Of a DNA stretch of 64,000 nucleotides, positions 8,243-16,599 are shown piece by piece (the stretch's first letter is position 1; every line of letters begins with the position of its first letter). The position numbers were made by a program, and so were the translations under genes. The notes under the pieces were generated by a model. The model saw nothing but the letters and a program-made list of their open reading frames with translations, was not told where the DNA came from and made no database searches. Location of the stretch: assembly GCA_949443285.1 (NCBI GenBank), contig CASSLW010000004.1:62001-126000 (forward strand), written 5' to 3'. The stretch comes from an uncultured Clostridia bacterium. GTDB lineage: Bacteria; Bacillota; Clostridia; TANB77; CAG-508.

Positions 8243-8575
8243 TGATGTTGATGCCCATCTTAGCATCTTTATATCTTTATATTTACTTAATACTTCTCTA
8301 TATTTGTCATATTCTTCTTCCCATAGTTCGCTTGGTACACTATCAAATGCTTTAAATATTTTTTCTGCTTCTGATAGATATATTATTTGCTCTTGTGGTG
8401 ACATTCTTTCATATTGTCTTGCAAATCTATATAGTTTATCTAACATTTGGTTAGCTTCTATAAAGCTCCAAAAGTCTTTTACATTCATTCCAAATAATTT
8501 AATTTGTAATACTGCATATGCTACTAATGCAAAAATTATAAATATTAATATATATACTAACATAAGTATTCCCAT
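8228..8575 (-). CDS. Hypothetical protein with one N-terminal transmembrane segment
   Basis: A 115-residue protein of unrecognised family. Residues 3-25 are strongly hydrophobic and would anchor the protein; the remainder is a charged helical domain (KDFWSFIEANQMLDKLYRF, then EQIIYLSEAEKIF) facing one side of the membrane. It has a strong GGGAGGAAAG ribosome binding site and a consensus promoter whose -35 box is shared with the divergent CDF gene. That arrangement suggests the two genes respond together, possibly in metal homeostasis, but this is inference from position only. Confidence 0.75.
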   Translation of the reverse strand: MGILMLVYILIFIIFALVAYAVLQIKLFGMNVKDFWSFIEANQMLDKLYRFARQYERMSPQEQIIYLSEAEKIFKAFDSVPSELWEEEYDKYREVLSKYKDIKMLRWASTSNKSG

Positions 8576-8610
8576 TGCTTTCCTCCCAATTTTGACTTTC
8601 GTACTATTAA

Positions 8611-8639
8611 ATTATACCACTTTTTGTTTTCTTTTGCAA
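8611..8639 (-). promoter_or_regulatory. Promoter of the 115-residue gene (extended -10)
   Basis: On the minus strand TTGCAA (8639-8634), a 17-base spacer and TATAAT (8616-8611) preceded by TGG. The -35 hexamer is palindromic and is the same six bases used by the opposite promoter. Confidence 0.7.
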
Positions 8640-8663
8640 ATTTTTCTAAAATTATGTTATAAT
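8634..8663 (+). promoter_or_regulatory. Promoter of the CDF transporter gene (extended -10)
   Basis: TTGCAA (8634-8639), an 18-base spacer and TATAAT (8658-8663) preceded by TGT, an extended -10. It shares its -35 box with the divergent promoter. Confidence 0.7.
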
Positions 8664-8696
8664 TCATATATATTAAACGAAAGGACTGAACTTCAA

Positions 8697-9560
8697 ATGG
8701 AAGAAAAATTCGCAACAACCAAAAAAGCCGGTTTTTACGGTATTCCCGGAAATATATTTTTATTGATTATAAAAGCAACTGTCGGATTTTTAAGTAACAG
8801 TCAAGCAATGATAGCAGACAGTGTCAACAGTGCAGGAGACATATTTGCCTCGCTTATGACATTTATAGGAAATAAAATTGCAAGCGAACCAAATGATGAA
8901 GACCACAACTTTGGTCATGGAAAAGCAGAATACATCTTCTCTATGTTCATTAGCATATCAATGATTTTAGTATCTGCTAAATTATTATACGATTCTGTAA
9001 TAACTTTAATATATGGAAGTAAACTTCAATTTTCTTGGTTCTTAGTCGTAGTCTGTATCATAACAATTGCAACCAAACTTGGCCTTTTTGCATATACTAA
9101 ATACGCCTATAAAAAGCATAACAGTATATTGTTAGAAGCTAATATGAAAGACCACAGAAATGACTGTATTGTTACTACCTTTACGCTAATTTCTGTTTTA
9201 CTTACACTTGCTAACATTTACTGGTTTGATAGTCTAGTTGGTATTGGAATTTCAATTTGGATTTGTTACACTGGTGTCACTATTTTTGTTGAGAGCTATA
9301 ATGTTTTAATGGATATTAGTGTTGATGACAAAACAAAAGATTTAATTCTTGATATTGCAAATGGATTTAATGACATACAAAAAATAGAAAGCATTATCTC
9401 TACACCTGTTGGTGACAAATATCTGGTTTTTATAACAATTTGTGTCGATGGCAATATGTCTACTTTTGATAGCCATAAGCTTGCAGACAATTTAGAAACT
9501 ACTGTATCTGGCTTAGATAAAGTTTATAAAACAATAGTGCATGTTGAACCTAAATTATAA
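8697..9560 (+). CDS. Cation diffusion facilitator (CDF) family transporter
   Basis: A 287-residue membrane antiporter that would export a divalent metal such as zinc, manganese or iron. Typical features are the glycine-rich first segment (KAGFYGIPGNIFLLIIKATV), the binding motif ADSVNSAGD in TM2, the loop HNFGHGKAEY, a second metal site DHRND in TM5 and a C-terminal ferredoxin-like cytoplasmic domain ending VHVEPKL. I set the start at the ATG at 8697, preceded by AAAGGAC; a longer in-frame extension would run through the promoter and is not credible. The stop touches a REP-like repeat cluster. Confidence 0.92.
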   Translation: MEEKFATTKKAGFYGIPGNIFLLIIKATVGFLSNSQAMIADSVNSAGDIFASLMTFIGNKIASEPNDEDHNFGHGKAEYIFSMFISISMILVSAKLLYDSVITLIYGSKLQFSWFLVVVCIITIATKLGLFAYTKYAYKKHNSILLEANMKDHRNDCIVTTFTLISVLLTLANIYWFDSLVGIGISIWICYTGVTIFVESYNVLMDISVDDKTKDLILDIANGFNDIQKIESIISTPVGDKYLVFITICVDGNMSTFDSHKLADNLETTVSGLDKVYKTIVHVEPKL

Positions 9561-9660
9561 ACTTTTTGGGACAGACCTAAAATTCATCATTCACAAACAT
9601 TTTGGGACAGACCTAAAATTCATCATTCGCAAACATTTTAGGTCTGTCCCAAAATTCACC
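9559..9660. repeat. REP-like repeat cluster: two direct copies and one inverted
   Basis: Two direct units of about 37 bases (core GGGACAGACCT, then AAAATTCATCATTC) are followed by an inverted core (AGGTCTGTCCC). The cluster starts at the stop codon of the CDF gene and ends just before that of the converging 448-residue gene. As a whole it can fold as a long hairpin and may serve as a bidirectional terminator. Confidence 0.8.
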
Positions 9661-9667
9661 CTTATTT

Positions 9668-11014
9668 TTATCTATTATGTCCAGGCATTTCGTGTTCATT
9701 TTCTGCATCATGCTCCATTTGTTCTTCCACTTTTTGTATTATTTCATCAGTATTTTCCATTTCGTCATTACTATTTTCAAAATAATTTTTCAACCTTGCT
9801 TTTACATCTTCTTTATTGAAAACATTGGCAACATCATCATTTTCTAGTATTTTGTTAGCACATTCATTCAAATATTGTTCATCTATTTTGATGTGTGTAT
9901 GTGTGTGTGTATCATTATGTTCATTGTCATCAATATCTTTAATCTGTGGGTCACAATCAAGTTCTTGGTGTTCCTTTATCCTTTGTATTTCTTCTTTTAC
10001 TCTTGGATTACGTCTTTCATTCATAAGTTCTCTTGTTTCTCTTGTTGTAGGCTTTATATTTGCTGTTTCAATTGGTATACTTATCGCCTCTTGATTATCT
10101 TGAGTAGGGGTTCTAACTAGATTTGTTTCTATAGTTCCCATTGCACCTATTTTAACTGCTATTTGCTTTTCTTTTTGGCCTTTTATTTTAAATATTGAAT
10201 TTACTTGTTCTTGTTCTATTTCTGTACCGTCTCTATTTAATGAATTGATTGATTTTGTAGGTGTCCTTCCATAGCCTTGTTCTAATGTATCAATCCTTTC
10301 GGCACTTCCATCTTCTTTGATTCCAACAATTGAAAATCTAGTAGTATTTCCAGAATCTTTAAAACTATCTGAATTTATAATTGCAACTTTTTTATATCCT
10401 TTATCTTCTATGTTTAGTAATGATGCCATAGTATCATTATCTGTAACTTTTTGATTTGTTCTAATTTCAGTTTTTGTAGATATTTTCTCTAAGCTCTTTT
10501 TTGATATTATCTCTTTTTCTTGTTGTTCTGCAGGTTCTTCTACTTTTTTTATATCAGCTTCTTCTTTATCTATTTTTTTATCTACATCTATTTCTGACAT
10601 CTTTCTAATTTCTTCTTTGCTTATGCCTAATGCCAAAGCAATTTCTTCTAATCTTTCATCCTCTAACTTATTTAAATCTAACTCTCCGCCTTTATCTAAA
10701 TCCTGTAAGCTCTTTAATAATTTTTCGTCATCTTGATGCTCTTTTGCCAAGATTATAAAATCATATTGGTCGGATTTATTATTTCCACCTAAAAACTCAC
10801 CATCTTCTGTGTAATATCTTTCAATATCAATAGTAGTTCCATCTTCTTTTTCTTCTTGCTCTAGCAACAAATAAATTTGTTTTGGCTCTCCATTATATTC
10901 TATAACTCCAAGATATTTCACATTTGTTACCTTTTTATTTTCTTGCGCTTTCTCTATAAAGTCATTCTCTCTGTTGAACTTAAGCTCTCTCATTTTATCT
11001 AATACTTCTTCCAT
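9668..11014 (-). CDS. Hypothetical charged protein, 448 residues
   Basis: A soluble, highly charged protein of no recognised family. The first 110 residues look folded (KYLGVIEYNGEPKQIYLLLE). A helical segment (DERLEEIALALGISKEEI) follows, then a Lys/Glu-rich linker, a second ordered block around residues 210-330 (KKVAIINSDSFKDSGNTTRF) and an acidic tail containing a HTHTHTHI run that could bind metal. No signal peptide or transmembrane segment is seen. I placed the start at the ATG at 11014, preceded by GAAAGGAAA; the longer frame upstream is translated REP-like repeat. Confidence 0.65.
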   Translation of the reverse strand: MEEVLDKMRELKFNRENDFIEKAQENKKVTNVKYLGVIEYNGEPKQIYLLLEQEEKEDGTTIDIERYYTEDGEFLGGNNKSDQYDFIILAKEHQDDEKLLKSLQDLDKGGELDLNKLEDERLEEIALALGISKEEIRKMSEIDVDKKIDKEEADIKKVEEPAEQQEKEIISKKSLEKISTKTEIRTNQKVTDNDTMASLLNIEDKGYKKVAIINSDSFKDSGNTTRFSIVGIKEDGSAERIDTLEQGYGRTPTKSINSLNRDGTEIEQEQVNSIFKIKGQKEKQIAVKIGAMGTIETNLVRTPTQDNQEAISIPIETANIKPTTRETRELMNERRNPRVKEEIQRIKEHQELDCDPQIKDIDDNEHNDTHTHTHIKIDEQYLNECANKILENDDVANVFNKEDVKARLKNYFENSNDEMENTDEIIQKVEEQMEHDAENEHEMPGHNR

Positions 11015-11026
11015 ATTTTTCCTTTC

Positions 11027-11111
11027 TGTCCAATGGGGACGTTTCTTTTTGGACATTTTTGTCCATTTGGAAACGTCCCTGTTGGACATTTTTGTCCACT
11101 AGGGACACATC
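11027..11111. repeat. REP-like composite repeat, TGTCCA arm type
   Basis: TGTCCAATGGGGACG, then TTTTTGGACATTTTTGTCC and further units end in TAGGGACAC. It fills the whole gap between rimO and the 448-residue gene. It closely resembles the copies at 32144 and inside polA at 53784. Confidence 0.8.
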
Positions 11112-11112
11112 T

Positions 11113-12480
11113 TTATTTAAAAACTGCTATTAGGTCGTAATTGCTTACATCAGTTATTTTGCATTTTTTGTACTTATTTAAAATTTGATTTTCCTTTTCT
11201 ATTCCGTTGTTTTTTATATATACCAGTCCGTCTATATCTGGCACATCTTGCATTGTTCTACCTATGTAGTATTTATTGTCAAATGATATATTCTCAATTA
11301 GCACTTCACATTGTGCTCCAATTTTCTTTTCTAATTGTTCTCTTGATATTTTTTGTTGTGCTTCCATTATTTTGTTATATCTTGATTTTTTTGTGTTTCC
11401 GTGAATTTGATTTGGCAGTTTAGCTGCTGGTGTTCCTTCTTCTTTTGAGTATTGGAACACTCCTAACTTATCAAATTTTGCTGTTTTTACAAATTGTAGC
11501 AATTCTTCAAATTCGCTATTTGTCTCTCCTGGGAAGCCTACTATTAAGCTTGTTCTAAGCGTTACTTCTGGTATTTTATTTCTTATTTTTTCGATTAATT
11601 GTGTTATGTTCTTTTTGCTTGTTTTTCTGTTCATTTTCTTTAATACGTTGTCTGATATATGTTGAATTGGTATATCGAAATATTTTGCTATTTTATCGCT
11701 TTTAGCTACAACATCAATTAATTCGTCTGTTATTCCTTCTGGGTATGTGTATAAAAATCTAATCCATTTTATTCCGTCTATTTTACATAGTTCTTCTAAT
11801 AATTCTGCTAATTTACTTTCGCCATATAAGTCTACTCCATATTTTGTTGTGTCTTGTGCAATAATTATTAGTTCAGTTATTCCTTTTTCAGCCAACTTCT
11901 GAGCTTCTTCTATTACATCTTCTTTTGGTCTGCTTACAAATGGGCCTCTTATATATGGAATTGCACAATATGTACATCTGTTGCTACATCCTTCTCCAAT
12001 TTTTAAATATCCAAAATTTTTACCTGTTGTTATTGTTCTATCTAAAAATTCTGGTTGCTCAAACATTGGCATTACTGGTATTTCGCTTATTTTAGTTGAT
12101 GTCTTTGTTTTTGATTTTTTTACTATGTCTTTTTTGATTAGGTCTTCGATTTTCTCCCATAATTTGTCATATTCATCTATTTTGATGAATAAATCTACTT
12201 CTGGTAATAGCTTTATTAAATCTTCATAATACCTTTGCACTAAGCAACCCATTACAATTAAGTATTTACATCTTTTTTGCTTATATTCTGCCATTTCTAA
12301 GATTGTGTTAATCGCTTCTTCTTTTGCAGAATCGATAAATCCACATGTATTTACAACTATTATGTCTGCTTTTTCTTCGTCATTTACTATTGTATAATTG
12401 TTGCTTTTAAATTTTCCAATTACTGTTTCAGTGTCTATTAAATTTTTGCTACACCCTAAATGTACAAATCCTACGTTCAT
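11113..12480 (-). CDS. rimO: Ribosomal protein S12 methylthiotransferase RimO
   Basis: A 455-residue radical SAM enzyme that adds a methylthio group to an aspartate of ribosomal protein S12. It has the three-domain layout of the family: an N-terminal UPF0004 domain with Cys residues in GFVHLGCSKNLIDTE, NTCGFID and MGCLVQRY; the radical SAM cluster EGCSNRCTYCAIPYIRG; and a C-terminal TRAM domain ending near DLIAVF. GCSKN and FVSRPKEDV separate it from MiaB. It starts three bases after the RNase E/G gene and its ribosome binding site lies in that gene's last codons. Confidence 0.93.
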   Translation of the reverse strand: MNVGFVHLGCSKNLIDTETVIGKFKSNNYTIVNDEEKADIIVVNTCGFIDSAKEEAINTILEMAEYKQKRCKYLIVMGCLVQRYYEDLIKLLPEVDLFIKIDEYDKLWEKIEDLIKKDIVKKSKTKTSTKISEIPVMPMFEQPEFLDRTITTGKNFGYLKIGEGCSNRCTYCAIPYIRGPFVSRPKEDVIEEAQKLAEKGITELIIIAQDTTKYGVDLYGESKLAELLEELCKIDGIKWIRFLYTYPEGITDELIDVVAKSDKIAKYFDIPIQHISDNVLKKMNRKTSKKNITQLIEKIRNKIPEVTLRTSLIVGFPGETNSEFEELLQFVKTAKFDKLGVFQYSKEEGTPAAKLPNQIHGNTKKSRYNKIMEAQQKISREQLEKKIGAQCEVLIENISFDNKYYIGRTMQDVPDIDGLVYIKNNGIEKENQILNKYKKCKITDVSNYDLIAVFK

Positions 12481-12483
12481 TTT

Positions 12484-13668
12484 CTACTCCTTATGACTAC
12501 ATATATGTTTTCTTGTCATTTCCATTAAATCTAACTTTGTAAATCCTTCTACTTGTGTCTTTGTTCTGTCCTTCTTTAACTCTTCTTTTAATAAATTTTC
12601 AATTGATTGCTTGTCTTCTTCCTTTTGCATATCGATGTAATCTATTATTATTATTCCGCCACAATCTCTCAATCTTAGCTGTTTTGCAATTTCTATTGTC
12701 GCCTCTTTGTTTACTTTGAATATCGTTTCTTGTAAGTCTTTACTTCCTGTAAATTTGCCAGTATTCACATCAATCGCTGTCAATGCTTCTGTTTTATCAA
12801 TTGTTATAAATCCTCCACATTTTAACCATACTTTTCTATTTTGAGATTTTTCTATTTGTTTATTTATATCATATGTTTCTAACATGTCTGGTCTATTAAT
12901 TATTTCTACTTTTACATTTTGATGTTCGATATTATTCTTGATGATTTTTTCAATATCTTTGTATTCTTGCTTATTATTTACAACTATTCTGTCTATTCCC
13001 TTTGCACTCAAATCTAATAAAATCTTCTCTACAATATCTTCACTTTTATATAACAATTTCGCCTTATTTAACTTTGGATTTATACTTGTTTGTATAATTT
13101 CATTCCACTTATTTTCTATATGTCTTATATCATCTATAATCTCTTTTTCTTTTCCCTCAGCAGATGTCCTTATTATTGCACCATTTCCATCACTTAGATT
13201 ATTTCTTACTAATTCTACTAATCTTTTTTGCTCTTCTTCATTCTCTATTTTATGTGAAACTGTAATTATATCTGTATTTGGCATAAGCACTAGATATTTA
13301 CTTGGCAAATTGATATGTGTTGACACTCTTGCACCCTTTTTCTCATTGCTGTCTTTTTTTACTTGTACTAAAATCTTTTGATTTTGTTTAATTACATCTG
13401 AAACTTTTATTTCTTCGTCATATTTCTCTTTTGTTTCATCTATTTTTGGCAATATATCCTTTAAATGTATAAAACTATTTTTCTCCGTACCAATATCTAC
13501 AAATGCTGATTGCATTCCTTTTATTATATCTCTTACTATTCCTATATAAATATTTCCTTCACGCCTATTTGTGTTTTCATTTTCTTCGTAGTACTCTACT
13601 AATTTTCCATTTTCTACTAATGCTATTTGTTTATTATCTTCATTTCTTTGTATAAATAATTCTGTCAT
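12484..13668 (-). CDS. Ribonuclease E/G family protein (short form)
   Basis: A 394-residue endoribonuclease of the RNase E/G family. An S1 domain (NIYIGIVRDIIKGMQSAFVD) is followed by the RNase H-like and DNase I-like catalytic parts, with magnesium-binding Asp residues in TAIDVNTGKF and IIIIDYIDM. The protein ends at MTRKHICSHKE and lacks the longer tail of E. coli RNase G (about 490 residues) and the CPxC zinc link, so quaternary structure may differ. I start it at the ATG at 13668, with AAGGA eight bases upstream; the longer frame runs into a REP-like repeat. It overlaps the rimO ribosome binding site. Confidence 0.85.
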   Translation of the reverse strand: MTELFIQRNEDNKQIALVENGKLVEYYEENENTNRREGNIYIGIVRDIIKGMQSAFVDIGTEKNSFIHLKDILPKIDETKEKYDEEIKVSDVIKQNQKILVQVKKDSNEKKGARVSTHINLPSKYLVLMPNTDIITVSHKIENEEEQKRLVELVRNNLSDGNGAIIRTSAEGKEKEIIDDIRHIENKWNEIIQTSINPKLNKAKLLYKSEDIVEKILLDLSAKGIDRIVVNNKQEYKDIEKIIKNNIEHQNVKVEIINRPDMLETYDINKQIEKSQNRKVWLKCGGFITIDKTEALTAIDVNTGKFTGSKDLQETIFKVNKEATIEIAKQLRLRDCGGIIIIDYIDMQKEEDKQSIENLLKEELKKDRTKTQVEGFTKLDLMEMTRKHICSHKE

Positions 13669-13685
13669 TTTTCCCATCCTTATCC

Positions 13686-13770
13686 GATGTTTTTGGGGAC
13701 GGAGCAAAAAAACATCGTTTTCATTTTTTGTTTTAAGCTGATGTTTTTTTCCTCTGTCCCAAAAAACATC
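13686..13770. repeat. Inverted pair of REP-like palindromes, GATGTTTT arm type
   Basis: 13686-13716 reads GATGTTTTTGGGGACGG and closes with AAAACATC; 13740-13770 is the same type in inverse orientation with core CTGTCCC. The pair fills the gap between pth and the RNase E/G gene. Confidence 0.85.
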
Positions 13771-13771
13771 A

Positions 13772-14329
13772 TTAATTAAATTTATTCATTGCGTTGTCAA
13801 CACCACTTTTTATGATTTCTACAACCGCATCTTTTGCAAGCATAGTTGCTTTTTCTAATATCTCCACTTTCTCTTCAGGAATTGCCCCTATTACATAATT
13901 TATTAAATCATCCTTATTTTCAGGCATCCCTATTCCCACTTTTACTCTCGCAAAGTTCCTCGTCTTGATATGTTCCACTACTGACTTCATCCCATTGTGA
14001 GTTCCCGGTCCACCTGTTTTTCTTATTTTTACTGCACCTTCTTTTGTATCTATATCATCATATATAATTATAATTTTATCTTCTTCTATTTTGTAAAAAT
14101 TGATTGCTTCTATTATACTTTCGCCACTCAAATTCATATAAGTTTGTGGCTTTAATAACATTACTTTTTCATTCTCTATTATTCCAGTTCCATACAATCC
14201 TTTGAATTTCTTTTTATTTAGCTCAATTTCGTATTGTTTGGCTAGTTTATTAATTGTATTAAAACCCATATTATGTCTCGTGTTGCTGTAATCTTCTTCT
14301 GGATTTCCAAGTCCCACTATTAAATACAT
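13772..14329 (-). CDS. pth: Peptidyl-tRNA hydrolase
   Basis: A 185-residue enzyme that releases tRNA from peptidyl-tRNA dropped by stalled ribosomes, an activity of interest in a genome with apparent frameshift sites. Family motifs are IVGLGNPEEDYSNTRHNMGF with the catalytic His, the KPQTYMNLSGES motif, DDIDTKEG and GTHNGMKSV. The length is normal. Its stop lies next to the inverted REP-like pair and the start has an AGGAGA ribosome binding site. Confidence 0.95.
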   Translation of the reverse strand: MYLIVGLGNPEEDYSNTRHNMGFNTINKLAKQYEIELNKKKFKGLYGTGIIENEKVMLLKPQTYMNLSGESIIEAINFYKIEEDKIIIIYDDIDTKEGAVKIRKTGGPGTHNGMKSVVEHIKTRNFARVKVGIGMPENKDDLINYVIGAIPEEKVEILEKATMLAKDAVVEIIKSGVDNAMNKFN

Positions 14330-14430
14330 TACTTTCTCCTATTCTTTTTTGTTATAATCATTTGTCACTAACATTTATTTTATTATGTTTTTACTTATTT
14401 TTCAAGCTTTTTTACCAATTTTATTGAAAA

Positions 14431-14492
14431 TTGCCACTAGGGACGGACCTTTTTGGCAATTTATTGCCATTAAGGACCGTCCCCAATGGCAA
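14431..14492. repeat. Inverted pair of REP-like palindromes, TTGCCA arm type
   Basis: 14431-14459 reads TTGCCACTAGGGACGGACC with closing arm TGGCAA; 14464-14492 is its inverse. The pair can form one large hairpin between pth and spoVG. Confidence 0.8.
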
Positions 14493-14508
14493 TCTCGAAT
14501 TTTGCACC

Positions 14509-14535
14509 AAAAAAAGCACTCTAAAGTGCTTTTCT
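14509..14535 (-). terminator. Intrinsic terminator of spoVG
   Basis: AAGCACTTTAGAGTGCTT on the minus strand forms a short stem followed by a T-run, ten bases after the spoVG stop. Confidence 0.8.
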
Positions 14536-14544
14536 ATTTATCAA

Positions 14545-14817
14545 TTATTCTGCTGATTCTTCTGTTTCTGGAGCTTCATAAGCTTCTAAAATAGCTTTTT
14601 GAATTTTCTCTCTTGTTTCAGCATTGATTGGATGAGCTATATCTTTGAATTCTCCGTTTGGAGTTTTTCTGCTAGGCATAGCTATGAATAATCCGTTTTG
14701 GCTTTCGATAACTTTGATATCGTGAACTGCGAATTCGTTATCGAATGTTACAGAAGCAACAGCTTTCATTCTGTTCTCTGAATTTACTTTTCTTAAACGT
14801 ACGTCTGTAATTTGCAT
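14545..14817 (-). CDS. spoVG: Septation/sporulation regulator SpoVG
   Basis: A 90-residue protein matching SpoVG closely: [11 protein letters not shown] at the start, [20 protein letters not shown], then [24 protein letters not shown]. SpoVG is a small nucleic-acid-binding regulator linked to septation, spore cortex and gene regulation. I chose the ATG at 14817 because AGGAAGGAAGGTG stands just upstream; an in-frame extension to 14883 has no such signal. A sigma-H-type promoter upstream matches the known control of this gene in Bacillus. Confidence 0.95.
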   Translation of the reverse strand: MQITDVRLRKVNSENRMKAVASVTFDNEFAVHDIKVIESQNGLFIAMPSRKTPNGEFKDIAHPINAETREKIQKAILEAYEAPETEESAE

Positions 14818-14890
14818 CTTAGTGCACCTTCCTTCCTTATGTTTTATAATATTTTGTACATATCCGTTTAATCTTATGTACAATTATAAT

Positions 14891-14917
14891 ATTCTTCATA
14901 AAAAATGTTTTTCCTTC
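14891..14917 (-). promoter_or_regulatory. Sigma-H-type promoter of spoVG
   Basis: On the minus strand GAAGGAAAA fits the sigma-H -35 pattern RnAGGAWWW, an 11-base spacer follows, and GAAGAAT fits RnnGAAT. spoVG is a classic sigma-H target in Bacillus. A TATAAT (14888-14883) lies just downstream, but without a good -35 box. Confidence 0.6.
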
Positions 14918-15063
14918 TTTTTTTTACAAAAATCTTGTAAAACTTTTTCTACCTGTTAATTTGATATTCTTTTGTACATTTTATATTGTTTTTACAATTT
15001 TATAAAATTGTAACATTTGTATTATTTTCTTCATATATTACACTATATTTTTTCAATAAACTA

Positions 15064-15092
15064 TTGAATTTTTTCTAATAAAATTATATAAT
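15064..15092 (+). promoter_or_regulatory. Sigma-A promoter of murC
   Basis: TTGAAT (15064-15069), a 17-base spacer and a perfect TATAAT (15087-15092). The rest of the roughly 300-base spoVG-murC gap shows only AT-rich sequence. Confidence 0.7.
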
Positions 15093-15122
15093 TTACACGT
15101 TATATAAGAGGAGTGTGTTTTT

Positions 15123-16505
15123 ATGCCAAACATAGATAATATAAAAAAATATAAAAATATTCATATGATAGGAATTGGCGGAGTTAGTATGAGTGGAATT
15201 GCTGCAATTTTGTTAAATTGGGGCTTTCATGTTACTGGTTCTGACAGAACTAGTTCTGAAACATTAAATAAATTGAATCAATTAGGAATAAAAGTTACAG
15301 TTGGACATAACTTAGAAGATGTTGCGAAATCTGATGTTGTGGTTTATTCTGCTGCTGTAAAACAAGATGACCCTGAAATGCAAAAAGCAAAAGAATTAAA
15401 TATTCCTACAATTGAAAGAGCTGACTTTTTAGGTGATTTAACACGTTGCTATGAAGATTCAATATGTATTTCTGGAACACACGGAAAAACAACAACAACT
15501 TCAATGGTATCACTTTGCTTTTTAGAAGGTTTAAAAGACCCTAGCATTCAAGTTGGGGCTTACTTAAAACAAATTGATGGGAATTATAAAGTTGGAAATA
15601 GCGAACATTTTGTTATTGAAGCTTGTGAATATGTTGAAAGCTTTTTAAAGTTTAGTCCAAAAGCTGAAATAATTTTAAATATTGATAATGATCACCTTGA
15701 CTACTTTAAAACCTTTGAAAATATCAAAAATGCATTTGTAAAATATGTTAAACTTTTACCAAATGACGGTCTTTTAATTTTGAATGCTGATGATGAAAAT
15801 TGTTTGAATTTAAAGAACTTTACATCTGCAAAAATTGTTACATATGGTATCCATAATGAGAACGCTGACTTTATAGCAAAAAATATTACTTTTGATAATG
15901 ATGGCTTTGCTATGTTTGATGTATATTATAAAAATGAGTTTTTCACTAATATTCATTTGTCTGTACCTGGTATGCACAATGTTCTTAACGCTTTGGCTTG
16001 TTTAAGCCTTTCTACTGAGTATGGTATAAGCAAGAATGATATACAAATAGCTTTATCTAAGTTTACTGGTGCACATAGAAGATTTGAATACAAAGGGAAG
16101 ATTAATAATATAGCTAGTGTTTATGATGATTATGCTCATCACCCTACTGAAATAAGGGCAACTGCTAATTCCCTTGCTAATAAAAAATATAATCAATCTT
16201 GGGTTATCTTTCAACCACATACATATAGTAGAACTAAAAATTTGTTAGATGATTTTGCAGATGCTTTGCTTTTATTTGATAATGTTATTGTTTTGGATAT
16301 CTATGCTGCTAGAGAAAATAATGTTTTTGGAATTTCTTCTAAAGATTTAGTTGATAAAATAAATTTACTTGGAAAAAATGCGAAATATATTCCAGATTTT
16401 GATGAGTGTGTTCGTTTTGTAAAAGAACATATTAATGAAAATGACGTTGTTATAACTCTTGGGGCCGGTACTGTTACTAAGATTGGTCCTATGCTAGTTG
16501 ATTAA
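15123..16505 (+). CDS. murC: UDP-N-acetylmuramate-L-alanine ligase
   Basis: A 460-residue cytoplasmic Mur ligase that adds L-alanine to UDP-MurNAc, the first peptide step of peptidoglycan synthesis. Motifs: the N-terminal nucleotide-sugar fold MIGIGGVSMSGIA, the ATP loop SGTHGKTTTTSMV, NIDNDHLDYF, the arginine-containing GAHRRFEYKG, and DDYAHHPTEI in the C-terminal domain. It is one of the few plus-strand genes, alone between its own promoter and terminator. Full length for the family (450-480 residues). Confidence 0.96.
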   Translation: MPNIDNIKKYKNIHMIGIGGVSMSGIAAILLNWGFHVTGSDRTSSETLNKLNQLGIKVTVGHNLEDVAKSDVVVYSAAVKQDDPEMQKAKELNIPTIERADFLGDLTRCYEDSICISGTHGKTTTTSMVSLCFLEGLKDPSIQVGAYLKQIDGNYKVGNSEHFVIEACEYVESFLKFSPKAEIILNIDNDHLDYFKTFENIKNAFVKYVKLLPNDGLLILNADDENCLNLKNFTSAKIVTYGIHNENADFIAKNITFDNDGFAMFDVYYKNEFFTNIHLSVPGMHNVLNALACLSLSTEYGISKNDIQIALSKFTGAHRRFEYKGKINNIASVYDDYAHHPTEIRATANSLANKKYNQSWVIFQPHTYSRTKNLLDDFADALLLFDNVIVLDIYAARENNVFGISSKDLVDKINLLGKNAKYIPDFDECVRFVKEHINENDVVITLGAGTVTKIGPMLVD

Positions 16506-16517
16506 ATATGTATATTT

Positions 16518-16552
16518 GGTGCTTTTGATGCATAATTCAAAAGCACCTTTAT
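16518..16552 (+). terminator. Intrinsic terminator of murC
   Basis: GGTGCTTTTGA / TCAAAAGCACC is a perfect 11-bp stem with an 8-base loop, then TTTAT. Confidence 0.85.
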
Positions 16553-16599
16553 ATTGTTTTTATTTCTAACATTTTTACTTTTTTAAGCTAATTTCCTTT

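Noticed and set aside
8304..8696. Long N-terminal extension of the CDF protein
   Set aside because: It would span the divergent promoter region and overlap the opposite gene; the ATG at 8697 has its own ribosome binding site.
9559..9660. Repeat cluster as a CRISPR array
   Set aside because: Only two direct copies exist, there are no unique spacers, and an inverted copy follows; it belongs to the REP-like family.
11015..11089. 25-residue N-terminal extension of the 448-residue protein
   Set aside because: It is translated REP-like repeat without a ribosome binding site; the ATG at 11014 has a good one.
13669..13707. N-terminal extension of the RNase E/G protein
   Set aside because: It runs into a REP-like palindrome and lacks initiation signals; the ATG at 13668 is well placed.
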